Positions 1-7,907 are shown, numbered from the stretch's first letter. The stretch: 9,367 bases of DNA from Acidobacteriaceae bacterium (GCA_003136335.1 PLEA01000414.1:7577-16943), one strand, 5' to 3'. Notes: a model not told the origin generated them from the letters alone. Program-made: numbers and translations.

Positions 1-15
1 CGGCTTTCATCATGT

Positions 16-44
16 TTGTTTTGTATATTAAGTCATGTTAATAT
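16..44 (+). promoter_or_regulatory. Sigma70-like promoter of the first toxin-antitoxin operon
   Basis: A -35-like TTGTTT (16-21) is followed after exactly 17 nt by a -10-like TAATAT (39-44). A TG dinucleotide at 36-37 sits in the extended -10 position. Transcription would begin near 51, giving a leader of under 20 nt before the antitoxin start at 68. The stretch is AT-rich against a GC-rich background. The -35 is poor (3 of 6), so recognition would lean on the extended -10. Inferred from pattern only. Confidence 0.55.
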
Positions 45-47
45 GAC
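25..47. promoter_or_regulatory. Palindromic operator candidate over the TA promoter
   Basis: A perfect inverted repeat, ATATTAA (25-31) and TTAATAT (38-44) with a 6-nt spacer, covers the promoter -10. A second, nested one, GTCAT (32-36) and ATGAC (43-47), overlaps it. Phd/YefM antitoxins are known to bind palindromes at their own promoters, so this is the natural site for autorepression by the downstream antitoxin and its complex with VapC. The symmetry is seen; binding is inferred. Confidence 0.5.
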
Positions 48-67
48 CATAGTCTACAGGAGTGGTT

Positions 68-301
68 ATGAAGACTGTCGCCGCCGGTTATTTCAAAGCG
101 CGTTGCTTGAAAATCATGGACCAAGTGCGATCCACGCGCGAGCCAGTGACCATCACCAAGAAGGGGAAACCGGTGGCCAAGCTCGTCCCAGCGGACGGGC
201 AACCGGAAGAAATTTTTGGCTGCCTCAAGGGAGAAATTGAAATCGTCGGCGACATTCTGTCCCCCTTGGTCCCGCCGGAAGACTGGGAGGCTCTCCGCTG
301 A
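68..301 (+). CDS. Phd/YefM-family antitoxin of a VapC pair
   Basis: This 77-residue protein has the Phd/YefM pattern: an N-terminal MKTVAAGYFKARCLKIMDQV helix-strand segment, then the strongly conserved VTITKKGKPVAKLVP block (about residues 28-42), and a short acidic C-terminal tail (EEIFGCLKGEIEIVGDI, ending PPEDWEALR) expected to wrap the toxin. It should neutralise the PIN RNase encoded next and, as a dimer, repress its own promoter. The ATG at 68 is chosen because AGGAG (58-62) lies 5 nt upstream; an alternative GTG at 62 overlaps that ribosome site. The stop TGA (299-301) overlaps the toxin start. Length is normal for the family. The family call is confident; the cognate partner is inferred from adjacency. 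Confidence 0.9.
   Translation: MKTVAAGYFKARCLKIMDQVRSTREPVTITKKGKPVAKLVPADGQPEEIFGCLKGEIEIVGDILSPLVPPEDWEALR
285..300 (+). promoter_or_regulatory. Shine-Dalgarno and CTG start of the first vapC
   Basis: GGGAGG (285-290) lies inside the antitoxin gene, 7 nt ahead of CTG (298-300). The CTG shares four bases (CTGA) with the antitoxin TGA. The PIN-domain N-terminus ILLDTHALAWL begins at the very next codon, so initiation must occur at or before this point. No ATG, GTG or TTG was found in this frame between about 250 and 300. The site therefore decides the start as CTG (or, less likely, ATT at 301). Confidence 0.65.
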
Positions 302-693
302 TTCTTCTCGATACCCATGCGCTCGCATGGCTCGTCGCGGAGCCCGAACGTCTTTCGCGGCAGGCTGCCGCCGCGATCCGTCGGGCACGGATCAGCGACG
401 GCTTGGCAATCTCTAGCATCACCGTGTGGGAACTGGCTTTGCTGTTCTCTCGGGGAGTTCTCCGCAGTCAAAGTACCGTGCAGAGCGCGGTGCAGAACCT
501 CCTAACCCGTTCCGGAGTCGTGATCATGCCAATCACAGCGGAAGTCGCGGCGATCGCTGCTCAGTTTTCAGACGACTATCCGAAGGACCCCGCGGATCGG
601 CTCATCGGCGCGACCGCGATGGCGGAGGGGATGGCCCTCGTCACTCGCGACGAGCGGATACGGGAAAACCACCGCGTCAAGACGATTTGGTAG
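298..693 (+). CDS. vapC: VapC toxin, PIN-domain ribonuclease (CTG start)
   Basis: This is a 131-residue PIN-domain protein, a Mg-dependent endoribonuclease of type II TA systems. The acidic active-site residues are in their expected places: D5 in LLDTHALAW, E45 in SSITVWELALL, D97 (with D100) in YPKDPADRLIGATA, and D118 in LVTRDERI. The last two motifs mark the VapC subgroup usually paired with Phd/YefM antitoxins. The first plain start codon in frame (TTG 403) would delete the first catalytic Asp and the first helix, so it is rejected. CTG at 298 with GGGAGG upstream restores a full domain. The CTGA overlap with the antitoxin implies translational coupling and low toxin output. The family is certain; the exact start is inferred. 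Confidence 0.88.
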   Translation: MILLDTHALAWLVAEPERLSRQAAAAIRRARISDGLAISSITVWELALLFSRGVLRSQSTVQSAVQNLLTRSGVVIMPITAEVAAIAAQFSDDYPKDPADRLIGATAMAEGMALVTRDERIRENHRVKTIW

Positions 694-789
694 CGCCGCA
701 CGCGCGAGAAATTCAACCCGGACATTTCCTCTTTTTTCGCTGGTTGGGTACCATGTTGTGCAGCTTCCAAAATCCACAACTGGACATCC

Positions 790-1257
790 ATGGCAGACAT
801 CACACTCCGCGTCAACGGCAGTGAAAAGAAAGTCAGCGTCTCTGCGGACACGCCTCTACTCTGGGTTCTCCGCGACACCCTCGAACTCACCGGAACCAAA
901 TTCGGCTGCGGCGCGGGATTGTGCGGCGCCTGCACCGTCCACGTCGAGGGTAATCCGATTCGCTCCTGCTCCACTCCGGTTTCGCAACTCGCGGGCAAAA
1001 GCGTGACTACGATTGAAGGCCTCGGAGCCAATGGCCTGCACGTGCTGCAGCAAGCCTGGATCGCAGAAGAAGTCCCGCAATGCGGCTATTGTCAGACGGG
1101 ACAGATCATGTCCGCCGCAGCGCTGCTGGCGAAAACACCCAACCCGACCGACGAGCAGATCACCCAGGCGATGAACGGCAACCTCTGCCGCTGCGGAACC
1201 TACGAACGGATTCGCAAAGCGGTGCACCGCGCCGCCGGGAACGGAGGCACGCGATGA
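790..1257 (+). CDS. [2Fe-2S] small subunit of a molybdenum hydroxylase (IorA-like)
   Basis: A 155-residue iron-sulfur subunit of the xanthine dehydrogenase superfamily, closest in style to isoquinoline 1-oxidoreductase alpha (IorA) and aldehyde oxidoreductases. The plant-ferredoxin-like domain carries C40, C45, C48 ([14 protein letters not shown]) and C60. The helical second domain carries C98 and C101 ([11 protein letters not shown]) and C133 and C135 (NLCRCGTY). The two clusters pass electrons from the Mo site to an external acceptor. All eight ligands are present and the length is typical. It has no signal peptide, so if exported it would ride with the Tat-bearing large subunit. No clear Shine-Dalgarno precedes ATG 790, but the N-terminus ([10 protein letters not shown]) matches family starts. 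It overlaps the next gene by ATGA. The natural substrate cannot be read from sequence. Confidence 0.92.
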   Translation: MADITLRVNGSEKKVSVSADTPLLWVLRDTLELTGTKFGCGAGLCGACTVHVEGNPIRSCSTPVSQLAGKSVTTIEGLGANGLHVLQQAWIAEEVPQCGYCQTGQIMSAAALLAKTPNPTDEQITQAMNGNLCRCGTYERIRKAVHRAAGNGGTR

Positions 1258-3371
1258 GCCCGCTTTCCCGCCGTGAATTCGTCGCCGCTGGAGTCGCCGC
1301 CGGCGCAGGACTGGTGATCGGCTTCTACCTCCCGCATAAATCCGGCTCACAGGAAGAATCTTTTTCGCCTAACGCCTATCTGCGCATCACGCCCGACAAT
1401 AAAGTCACCATCGTGGTCGCACGATCGGAGATGGGACAAGGCGTGCGCACCGCGCTGCCGATGATCCTGGCCGAGGAACTCGAGGCTGACTGGAAGCAGA
1501 TCGCAATCGAGCAGGCAGGAGCCAGCACGCTCTTCGGCGATCAAACCACGGGAGGAAGCGCGAGCATCCGCACCACGTGGGATCCGATGCGCAAAGCCGG
1601 CGCAGCGGCGCGCGAGATGCTGATCTCCGCCGCAGCCTTGACGTGGAACGTTCCGCGATCTTCATGCGCGGCGGAGAACAGCCGCATTAAGCACGCTGCT
1701 ACCAACCGGAGTCTGAGTTATGGGGAACTCGTCGGCAAAGCTGCGACGCTCCCGGTTCCGACCGACGTCACGCTCAAACAGAGCAAAGACTACAAGATCG
1801 TCGGGCAGCGCCTGCCCCGCGTCGATTCGCCCGCCAAGGTAACAGGCGAAGCGGTCTTCGGCATCGACTTCCGAGTGCCGGGAATGAAGTTCGCGGTGCT
1901 CTCGCGGTGTCCCACGATCGCCGGTAAAGTGTCGAGGTTTGATGACAAGGAATCGAAGAAGATCTCCGGCGTGAGTTACGTAGGCAAGATCGGCGACTCG
2001 GCCGTCGCCGTGGTCGGCGACAGCGTCTGGGGAGCTATGGAAGGCCGTCGCGTGCTCAACGTCACATGGGACGATGGTCCGAATAAAGATCTAAATACCG
2101 CAGCAGTCATGGCATCGCTGAAGCAGGCCGCGTCGAAGAAGGGTGCGAGTCTCTACGCGGCCGGAGATCCCGCGAAAACCTCTGGACGGCGCGTCTCCGC
2201 CGAATATGAATTGCCCTTCATGGCGCACGCGCCCATGGAGCCGGGGAATTGCACCGCGCACTACCAAGGCACGAAGTGCGAGCTGTGGGCGCCCACGCAG
2301 GTACCGCAGGATTGCCGCGACTCGGTGGCGACAGCAATCGGACTCGATCCGGATCAGGTGAAGGTCAACGTCACGCTGATGGGCGGAGGATTTGGCCGGC
2401 GTCTGGAGCACGACTATGCAGTGGAAGCCGCACTGGTGTCGAAGGCGATCAATGCTCCGGTAAAGGTTATTTGGACGCGCGAAGATGACATGCGGTTTTC
2501 CACCTACCGTCCGGCGAGCCTGCATCAGCTCACCGCCGCGCTCGATGGATCAGGATTTCCGGTCGCGTTGACGCATCGCATCATCGCCCCCTCGATCAGT
2601 GGGCAAAAGGGACAGCCGGTTCCGAACGGAGTGGATCCCGATCTTCCCGATGAAGCCGGACCGGTGTACGGACTGCCCAACTACTCGATCGAATACGTCC
2701 TGACCGAGACGCCTGTGCCTCTGGGTTGGATGCGGTCAGTGTATGCGCTGCAGGCTGCATTTGCGCTGGAGAGTTTCATCGACGAACTCGCGGTCGCCGC
2801 TGGCAAAGACCCGCTGCAGTTTCGATTGCATCTCTTGGCGAAGGATCAGGATTTGCAATATTTCACGACGACGTGGCACACAGCGCGAATGCGCGCCGTG
2901 TTGCAACTGGCCGCCGAAAAAGCTGGATGGAACACACCCCTTCCCGCTGGCCACTATCGCGGCATCGCTTGCTTCGGCTGCTTCGCGTCGTATATGGCCG
3001 AGGTGGTCGAGATCACCATGGAGAAGGACCAGCCTCGCGTGCATCGCGTGGTAGCAGTTGTCGACTGCGGGCAAGTTGTGAATCCGAGCATTCTGGAGCA
3101 GCAGATCCAGGGCGGAATCGTTTATGGACTGGGCAACGCGTTGCGCGCGAAGATCACGATTGAAAAAGGCCGCGTGGTGCAGGGCAACTTTGACGACTAC
3201 GCTCCGTTGCGGATGGAAGAAACTCCAGCTGTGGAGGCCTATGCGGTTCCGAGCGCGGAGGTTCCCACCGGAATTGGCGAGCCATCGGTGCCGCCAGTCG
3301 CTCCGGCGCTGTGCAATGCAATCTACGCAGCGACGAAGAAAAGAATTCGCGCGCTGCCGATTCTCAATTAA
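1254..3371 (+). CDS. Molybdopterin-binding large subunit, Tat-exported (IorB-like)
   Basis: A 705-residue catalytic subunit of the xanthine dehydrogenase/aldehyde oxidase superfamily, IorB type. It begins with a Tat signal: [13 protein letters not shown] with twin arginines R6-R7, then a hydrophobic stretch to about residue 24, implying folded export. [20 protein letters not shown] (about 45-64) is typical of the IorB N-terminal region. GGGFGRR (377-383) is the cofactor-contact motif, and GIGEPS (673-678) holds the probable catalytic glutamate E676. The two-part Ald_Xan_dh domain runs unbroken to the C-terminus. The family usually hydroxylates aldehydes or N-heterocycles with water-derived oxygen. 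The segment [17 protein letters not shown] departs from the usual W-R-S-V-G form, possibly altering the substrate pocket. ATG 1254 is preferred to upstream in-frame codons because of the ATGA coupling and the complete Tat motif. No FAD subunit, maturation chaperone or cytochrome partner lies nearby. Confidence 0.92.
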   Translation: MSPLSRREFVAAGVAAGAGLVIGFYLPHKSGSQEESFSPNAYLRITPDNKVTIVVARSEMGQGVRTALPMILAEELEADWKQIAIEQAGASTLFGDQTTGGSASIRTTWDPMRKAGAAAREMLISAAALTWNVPRSSCAAENSRIKHAATNRSLSYGELVGKAATLPVPTDVTLKQSKDYKIVGQRLPRVDSPAKVTGEAVFGIDFRVPGMKFAVLSRCPTIAGKVSRFDDKESKKISGVSYVGKIGDSAVAVVGDSVWGAMEGRRVLNVTWDDGPNKDLNTAAVMASLKQAASKKGASLYAAGDPAKTSGRRVSAEYELPFMAHAPMEPGNCTAHYQGTKCELWAPTQVPQDCRDSVATAIGLDPDQVKVNVTLMGGGFGRRLEHDYAVEAALVSKAINAPVKVIWTREDDMRFSTYRPASLHQLTAALDGSGFPVALTHRIIAPSISGQKGQPVPNGVDPDLPDEAGPVYGLPNYSIEYVLTETPVPLGWMRSVYALQAAFALESFIDELAVAAGKDPLQFRLHLLAKDQDLQYFTTTWHTARMRAVLQLAAEKAGWNTPLPAGHYRGIACFGCFASYMAEVVEITMEKDQPRVHRVVAVVDCGQVVNPSILEQQIQGGIVYGLGNALRAKITIEKGRVVQGNFDDYAPLRMEETPAVEAYAVPSAEVPTGIGEPSVPPVAPALCNAIYAATKKRIRALPILN

Positions 3372-3396
3372 GAACTCGCGTTATTAAGGAGTTCCC

Positions 3397-4548
3397 ATGA
3401 TCCGTAAGTGGGTCGTTGTCTTTCTATTCTTGGCTTCCATGTCGCTGGCGCAGGGGCAGCCTGCCGCGCAATCCCTGTCCGCGGTTCCTCCCGCTCGTCT
3501 GGCGCACATTCGCCACGGTATCAATCTGAGTGAATGGTTCGCGCAGGTCTGGGATCCCAAGGGGTACACCAAAGAGCACTTTCAAAGCTGGACCACGGCG
3601 TCAGACATTGCTCTGATCAAGTCTGCCGGCTTCGATCACGTGAGGCTTAGCGTGAACCCGCAGCCGATGATGGATGCCGCCCGTCGCCACGACGGCAGCG
3701 CGGAATATTTCGGCTATCTCGACGCCGCGGTCAAAATGATTCTGGACGCGGGTCTCGCGGTCGAGATCGACATGCATCCCGACTCCGACTTTAAGACGCG
3801 TCTGGCCAAGGAAGATGACTTCGTCGAACGCTTCGCCGATTTCTGGAGCACAGTGGCGCAGCGCTACGCTTCATCGGACCCGGACCGCGTATTTTTCGAA
3901 ATCCTGAACGAGCCGGAGATGCGGGACGCCTACCGCTGGTATGGAGTGGAGGCGAAGCTGGCCGCGGCCATTCGGCGAGGCGCGCCCACGAATACCATCA
4001 TCGCCGCAGGCGCACGCTGGGACGACGATGACGACCTGGTTTTTCTCGAGCCGCTGCCCGATGCCAATGTCATCTACGTGTTTCATTTCTATGAGCCGCA
4101 CATCTTCACCCATCAGGGTGCGGGATGGGGAGCGTATTACTGGCACTGGCTGAAGGGACTGCACTATCCGTCATCGCCGGAGAATGCCGCGCAAGTGGCG
4201 ACGCTCGTTCCCGAGGCGCGCGATCGCATGCAGGTGATCCGTTACGGACAGGATCATTGGGACGCGTCGCGCATCGAAGCGGAGATCAATCAGGCTGCGG
4301 ACTGGGCCAAACAACGTGGCGTGCCGCTAATCTGCAATGAATTCGGAGTGTACCGGGTGTTTGCCGATCCGCAAGACCGCGCCGCGTGGATTAAAGACGT
4401 GCGGACGTCGCTCGAGCGCCACAACATCGGGTGGGCGATGTGGGATTATTCCGGCAGCTTCGGCGTGGTCACGAACCGAGAGACAAAAGCCAAGCTGGAT
4501 GAAGTCACGGTGCGAGCGCTCGGCTTGAAGATGCCAGCGGGGCAATAA
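3397..4548 (+). CDS. Secreted glycoside hydrolase family 5 (cellulase-like)
   Basis: A 383-residue GH5 enzyme. It opens with a Sec signal peptide (MIRKWVVVFLFLASMSLAQG, cleavage near residue 20), so it acts in the periplasm or outside. The (beta/alpha)8 fold is shown by RHGINLSEWF (about 39-48), KSAGFDHVRLSV, the FEILNEPE motif with the acid/base E172, VFHFYEPHIFTHQG, the ICNEFGVY motif with the nucleophile E315, and the late GWAMWDYSG strand. Retaining cleavage of a beta-1,4-glucan or mannan is likely; the exact substrate is not readable. Length fits a single catalytic domain with no carbohydrate-binding module. Start ATG 3397 has AAGGAG (3386-3391) 5 nt upstream. It follows the hydrolase large subunit by only 25 nt with no terminator seen, suggesting co-transcription. 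Confidence 0.92.
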   Translation: MIRKWVVVFLFLASMSLAQGQPAAQSLSAVPPARLAHIRHGINLSEWFAQVWDPKGYTKEHFQSWTTASDIALIKSAGFDHVRLSVNPQPMMDAARRHDGSAEYFGYLDAAVKMILDAGLAVEIDMHPDSDFKTRLAKEDDFVERFADFWSTVAQRYASSDPDRVFFEILNEPEMRDAYRWYGVEAKLAAAIRRGAPTNTIIAAGARWDDDDDLVFLEPLPDANVIYVFHFYEPHIFTHQGAGWGAYYWHWLKGLHYPSSPENAAQVATLVPEARDRMQVIRYGQDHWDASRIEAEINQAADWAKQRGVPLICNEFGVYRVFADPQDRAAWIKDVRTSLERHNIGWAMWDYSGSFGVVTNRETKAKLDEVTVRALGLKMPAGQ

Positions 4549-4648
4549 GTCTTTCACGGAACGGATCGCGCGCCGCTGGTGTCTAACCAAGCATCACTCT
4601 GTTTCTCTTCTCTCCGCCGCTTGAAGTCTTCGCCTCCCGAGGTGGTCC

Positions 4649-5419
4649 ATGCTTGAAGCCGTGCACCTGACGAAGCGCTACGCGTCGTTGCCCGCGGTGC
4701 AGGATTTGTCGTTCTCGTTGCAGCCCGGACAAGTGCTGGGATGCCTTGGCCCGAACGGATCCGGCAAGAGCACAACGGTGAAGATGCTCATCGGATTGTT
4801 GCAGCCAACGCGCGGCGTTGTGCAGTTCGACGGTCACAACATTCAAGACAACCTTGCGGCTTACCGAAAGCGCCTGGGCTACGTTCCGGAGGAGCCCAAT
4901 TTGTATCCGTACTTGACCGGCTGGGAATATCTGGAGTTGATCGGAACTCTGCGCGGGATGGCGCAGCGTGATCTCGAAACGAAAATCAATTCCCTGCTGG
5001 AATTGTTCTCCCTGCATCCGCAACGGCACGCCAGCATTGGTTCCTATTCAAAGGGAATGCGGCAGCGCGTTCTGCTCATTGCCGCGATCATGGACGATCC
5101 TGAGATCTTCATTTTTGACGAGCCGCTTTCGGGGCTGGACGTGACCTCGGCATTGATCTTCAAGAACCTGGTGCAAGCCCTCGGACAGCAGGGGAAACTC
5201 GTCTTCTACTGCTCGCATGTGCTCGAAGTGGTCGAAAAAGTTTGCTCGGACGTGCTGATCCTGCGGAAGGGCGTCGTGATCGCGCAAGACTCGGTAACGA
5301 ACATTGGCCAGATTCTTGGCCAATCGCTGGAGAATACCTTTCTGCATCTGATCGACGATGTGGACACGATGAGCGCGGCGCGCGACATCGTCACGGTCAT
5401 GAAGATGAAGGCTTCATGA
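4649..5419 (+). CDS. ABC transporter ATP-binding protein
   Basis: A 256-residue nucleotide-binding subunit of an ABC-2/CcmA-like exporter. Walker A is GPNGSGKST (34-42), the signature is SYSKGMRQR (132-140), Walker B is IFIFDEP with D157 and catalytic E158, and the H-loop is H190 (YCSHVLE). The usual Q-loop glutamine is replaced by glutamate (E81 in GYVPEEPNLYP), a variant I believe also occurs in this subgroup. It powers the membrane protein encoded next, with which it overlaps by ATGA, so two copies probably assemble on that permease. GAGGTGG (4639-4645) precedes ATG 4649. The 100 nt upstream show no clear promoter or terminator, so its transcription may be separate from or continuous with the GH5 gene. 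Confidence 0.93.
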   Translation: MLEAVHLTKRYASLPAVQDLSFSLQPGQVLGCLGPNGSGKSTTVKMLIGLLQPTRGVVQFDGHNIQDNLAAYRKRLGYVPEEPNLYPYLTGWEYLELIGTLRGMAQRDLETKINSLLELFSLHPQRHASIGSYSKGMRQRVLLIAAIMDDPEIFIFDEPLSGLDVTSALIFKNLVQALGQQGKLVFYCSHVLEVVEKVCSDVLILRKGVVIAQDSVTNIGQILGQSLENTFLHLIDDVDTMSAARDIVTVMKMKAS

Positions 5420-7179
5420 TTACCGAAGCGATGGAAGAACTCTTCCGCCGCTGGGAGAAGCACAGCCAGCGCCCCTTCTGGAGGATGGTTCATCTGTTCG
5501 TATCCCGGATCTTCCGCGGCGGCGGCGACGCCGATAGCGAGGGCCTCGATCTCGGCGTCGGACTTGTGCTCACTCTGCTTGCTCTTCCCGGGGGATTCGT
5601 ATCGATGCTTTTGTTCGAGAAGTATGGAACGCTGCTGCAATGGATGCGGGGTGCGACGAACATTGATCCGCTGGCCAGCACCATTCCCGACGAATATTTT
5701 TTTATTACGCTTTCGATGACCGTGACTGGCGCGGTCGCGGTGTGGCGATGGGACGCCATCTTGCCCGATCGCCGTGACTATATGAATCTGGTTCCGCTGC
5801 CCGTCTCGATGCGGACCATTTTTTTCGCCAATCTGATCGCGGTGCTGTTTCTCGTGGGGCTGATTGCAGTCGACGTCAATGCGGTATCGTCCATTTTGTT
5901 CCCGCTGGTGGTGGGAGCTACGCAAAACGCTTTTCTCTTCTTCCTGAAATTTGCTGCGGTGCATGCTCTGGGAGCCGTGTTGGCAAGCGTGTTCTCGTTC
6001 TTTTGCGTGTTCTCGGTGCTGGGCTTAGGGATGGCGATTTTGCCGCCGCACGCATTTAAGAAAATATCGCCTTACGTTCGCGCGCTGGTGGTGGTGTACC
6101 TGGTAACTCTGCTTTGCACCAGCTTCGCCTTGCCGGACTTCCTGCGAAAGTTGCACGGGTCTGCGGCGGCATGGACGCGCCTGTTGCCATCGTGCTGGTT
6201 TCTGGGACTCTGCCAGTCGTTGCGGGGTCACGCGGATCCGGCGCTGTCCGCACTTGGAAGTTTGGCTCTGCCAGGATTCGGGGCGGTGATCGTGATTGCG
6301 TTTTGCGTTTACGTCGTGGGCTATCGTCGGCATTTTGTTCGCACTGCAGAGATGACCGAGGGTGGATCGACCGAGCGCGCGGCGAAAAAATCGCAGTTCG
6401 GCGGGTGGTTCGACCAGTGGGTGCTACGCACTCCTTTTCAGAAGGGCTGCTTTCACTTTGTGTGGAAGACTTTGTTCCGCAGTGAATCGCATCGACTGGT
6501 CTTGGCAGGGATCGCCGGGCTGGGCTTGGTTCTCGCCTCGCAGTCTCTATTGAATTCGTTCGAAAATGGGGAACCCGCGGGAAGGGCGATGGTGTCGGCC
6601 GACGGTCTGGCGCTCCCGCTCGTGCTTGCCTTCTTCATTATTGTCGGCCTTCGTATGATGTTCGAGATTCCCGTTGAGTTGCGGTCGAACTGGATTTTCC
6701 GGCTCATGCTCAACGCGGACAAACACGAGTGTGAGCCACTGGCGAGAAAAGTGATGCTGGTGCCGGTTTTGCCGTGGGTGCTGCTAATCTCGTTTCCGAT
6801 CTATGCGTATTTCGGGGGCTGGGCGGTCGCTTGCTGGCACACCCTGATCGTCGTAGCCTGGTCGCTGCTGCTAACGGATGCGGTGCTGATTCGCTTCCGG
6901 AAACTTCCTTTCACGTGCTCGCTACCGCTGTTTCAGCAACATTCGATCGTAACGCTTTTAGGGTGTGTCTTCGGATTTTTCCTGTTTGCTGTAGTGACGC
7001 CACAGGTGGAGGCGTGGGCGTTCGCCGAACCGGTGCGGATGGTCGTTTTTATCCCCCTGGTTGCCGTGGCTTGGTACGTGCCTCGCCATATCCGGCAAAA
7101 CGCCATGGATGTCGAGAAGGCACTGATTTTCGAGGAAGCTCCGACTCGAGCGGTCGAGGTGCTGCAGCTTGGGGATTAG
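5416..7179 (+). CDS. Large polytopic ABC permease subunit
   Basis: A 587-residue membrane protein with about 12 hydrophobic segments judged by eye, for example LGVGLVLTLLALPGGFVSML, TIFFANLIAVLFLVGLIAV, ALVVVYLVTLLCTSFAL, FGAVIVIAFCVYVVGY, LALPLVLAFFIIVGL, VLPWVLLISFPIYAYF and VTLLGCVFGFFLFAVV. A hydrophilic loop (about residues 310-345, rich in charged residues) separates two halves of about six segments, so it may be a fused or duplicated permease. No solute-binding or ATPase motif is seen inside. The start at ATG 5416 overlaps the ATPase stop (ATGA), which argues strongly that the two form one transporter. I do not recognise a named family or substrate; role as permease rests on topology and context. 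The gene ends 40 nt before a convergent gene. Confidence 0.8.
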   Translation: MITEAMEELFRRWEKHSQRPFWRMVHLFVSRIFRGGGDADSEGLDLGVGLVLTLLALPGGFVSMLLFEKYGTLLQWMRGATNIDPLASTIPDEYFFITLSMTVTGAVAVWRWDAILPDRRDYMNLVPLPVSMRTIFFANLIAVLFLVGLIAVDVNAVSSILFPLVVGATQNAFLFFLKFAAVHALGAVLASVFSFFCVFSVLGLGMAILPPHAFKKISPYVRALVVVYLVTLLCTSFALPDFLRKLHGSAAAWTRLLPSCWFLGLCQSLRGHADPALSALGSLALPGFGAVIVIAFCVYVVGYRRHFVRTAEMTEGGSTERAAKKSQFGGWFDQWVLRTPFQKGCFHFVWKTLFRSESHRLVLAGIAGLGLVLASQSLLNSFENGEPAGRAMVSADGLALPLVLAFFIIVGLRMMFEIPVELRSNWIFRLMLNADKHECEPLARKVMLVPVLPWVLLISFPIYAYFGGWAVACWHTLIVVAWSLLLTDAVLIRFRKLPFTCSLPLFQQHSIVTLLGCVFGFFLFAVVTPQVEAWAFAEPVRMVVFIPLVAVAWYVPRHIRQNAMDVEKALIFEEAPTRAVEVLQLGD

Positions 7180-7219
7180 GATGCCCGCTGCCTTGGAGAA
7201 ATAATAATTTTGGTCCAAT

Positions 7220-7651
7220 CTAGAATGCGCCCAGCCATTTGACCGGCAGGTGCGCCGCCAGGGCATTGGCCAGGCGCTCGTCCGCGGTGATCAAGTCTGT
7301 CTTAGCCTGGACCGCCAAGGCGACATACAGGCAGTCGTAAACGGATCGGTCATGCGCGAAAGCAATTCTCAGAGCTTCTGGCAGCAATAGGACAGACGAC
7401 ACCGTCGAGAAATCGCGAGCCTTCATGTCGGCCGCAACTGCCTCCGCCGCGTCCTGACGCCATCTCCGCTGCCGCGTACCCTTCCACAAAACATTGCCGA
7501 CCTCGGCCCAGAAGACGTCGGGCACGATGAACTCGACTTCGCTGTCGACGTAGCGCTTCAGCAATCGTAGAGACTCGTCGGTCAATGGCTCTCGGGCCGA
7601 CGGAATCGCCCACTTTACGGCAACGCTGGCGTCAAGAACCAGCGTGCTCAA
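7220..7651 (-). CDS. vapC: VapC toxin, PIN-domain ribonuclease (TTG start)
   Basis: A 143-residue PIN-domain endoribonuclease of a second TA module. Its acidic residues are D7 (LVLDASVAVKW), E50 (DVFWAEVGNVLW), D106 (SVYDCLYVALA) and D124 (LITADERLAN). The DASVAVKW and SVYDCLYVALA forms place it in a different VapC subgroup from the one at 298-693. Translation starts at TTG (7651-7649), sharing TTGA with the antitoxin stop, with a GAGGA 9 nt upstream inside the antitoxin gene; coupling is expected. It converges on the permease gene; the 40-nt gap holds no visible terminator hairpin. Domain complete and apparently functional. Confidence 0.92.
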   Translation of the reverse strand: MSTLVLDASVAVKWAIPSAREPLTDESLRLLKRYVDSEVEFIVPDVFWAEVGNVLWKGTRQRRWRQDAAEAVAADMKARDFSTVSSVLLLPEALRIAFAHDRSVYDCLYVALAVQAKTDLITADERLANALAAHLPVKWLGAF

Positions 7652-7899
7652 CGCTCGCGATCCTCGCGAATCATCTCCTCAGCCGAGGGAAATGGGCCGG
7701 GGGTTAGAGGGGGTTTGGCTCGGAGTTCAGCCATCCGGTCGTAAAATTCCCGGCGGCGTTTCAGTTCCGCCTCGGTCGGTATGTTTTGCTGCAAAAGCGA
7801 AATGACCTCGGCCGCAATCGACTTGCGGTTGGCGCGGGCGCGCTTGCGAAGGGCTTTGTAAATGTCGTCGGGAACGTTTTCTACGTAGAGTGTCGCCAT
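7648..7899 (-). CDS. FitA-like ribbon-helix-helix antitoxin
   Basis: An 83-residue antitoxin. The N-terminal MATLYVENVPDDIYKALRKR is the beta-strand plus first helix of an Arc/FitA ribbon-helix-helix domain, and ANRKSIAAEVISLLQQNI (about residues 23-40) is the turn and second helix. The C-terminal half is charged and proline-rich (AKPPLTPGPFPSAEEM), as expected for a toxin-binding tail. It should bind as a dimer of dimers to its own operator and block the VapC encoded immediately downstream. ATG at 7899 has AGG (7910-7908) 8 nt upstream. A palindromic candidate operator lies at 7908-7935. Family confident. Confidence 0.9.
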   Translation of the reverse strand: MATLYVENVPDDIYKALRKRARANRKSIAAEVISLLQQNIPTEAELKRRREFYDRMAELRAKPPLTPGPFPSAEEMIREDRER

Positions 7900-7907
7900 A
7901 GTATTTA

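Noticed and set aside
62..67. GTG start for the Phd/YefM antitoxin
   Set aside because: It overlaps the AGGAG ribosome site that is well spaced for the ATG at 68.
403..693. Start of the first VapC at TTG 403
   Set aside because: It would remove the first 35 residues, including the catalytic Asp in LLDTHALAW, although the upstream frame is open and encodes a perfect PIN N-terminus.
755..780. Inverted repeat GTTGTG/CACAAC upstream of the iron-sulfur subunit
   Set aside because: Only 6-bp arms with a 14-nt spacer and no promoter alignment; expected by chance.
1080..1253. Upstream extension of the Mo large subunit
   Set aside because: It lies inside the iron-sulfur subunit gene in another frame and would bury the Tat signal; ATG 1254 gives the ATGA overlap.
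2091..2525. Minus-strand open frame within the Mo large subunit gene
   Set aside because: Shadow of a well-supported gene; arginine-rich translation without motifs.
5206..5964. Long minus-strand open frame (252 codons)
   Set aside because: It is antisense to the clear ABC ATPase and permease genes, and its translation is rich in His, Arg and Gln with no domain, typical of a shadow frame in GC-rich DNA.
7180..7219. Bidirectional terminator between the convergent permease and vapC genes
   Set aside because: No stem with a T-run is visible in the 40-nt gap.
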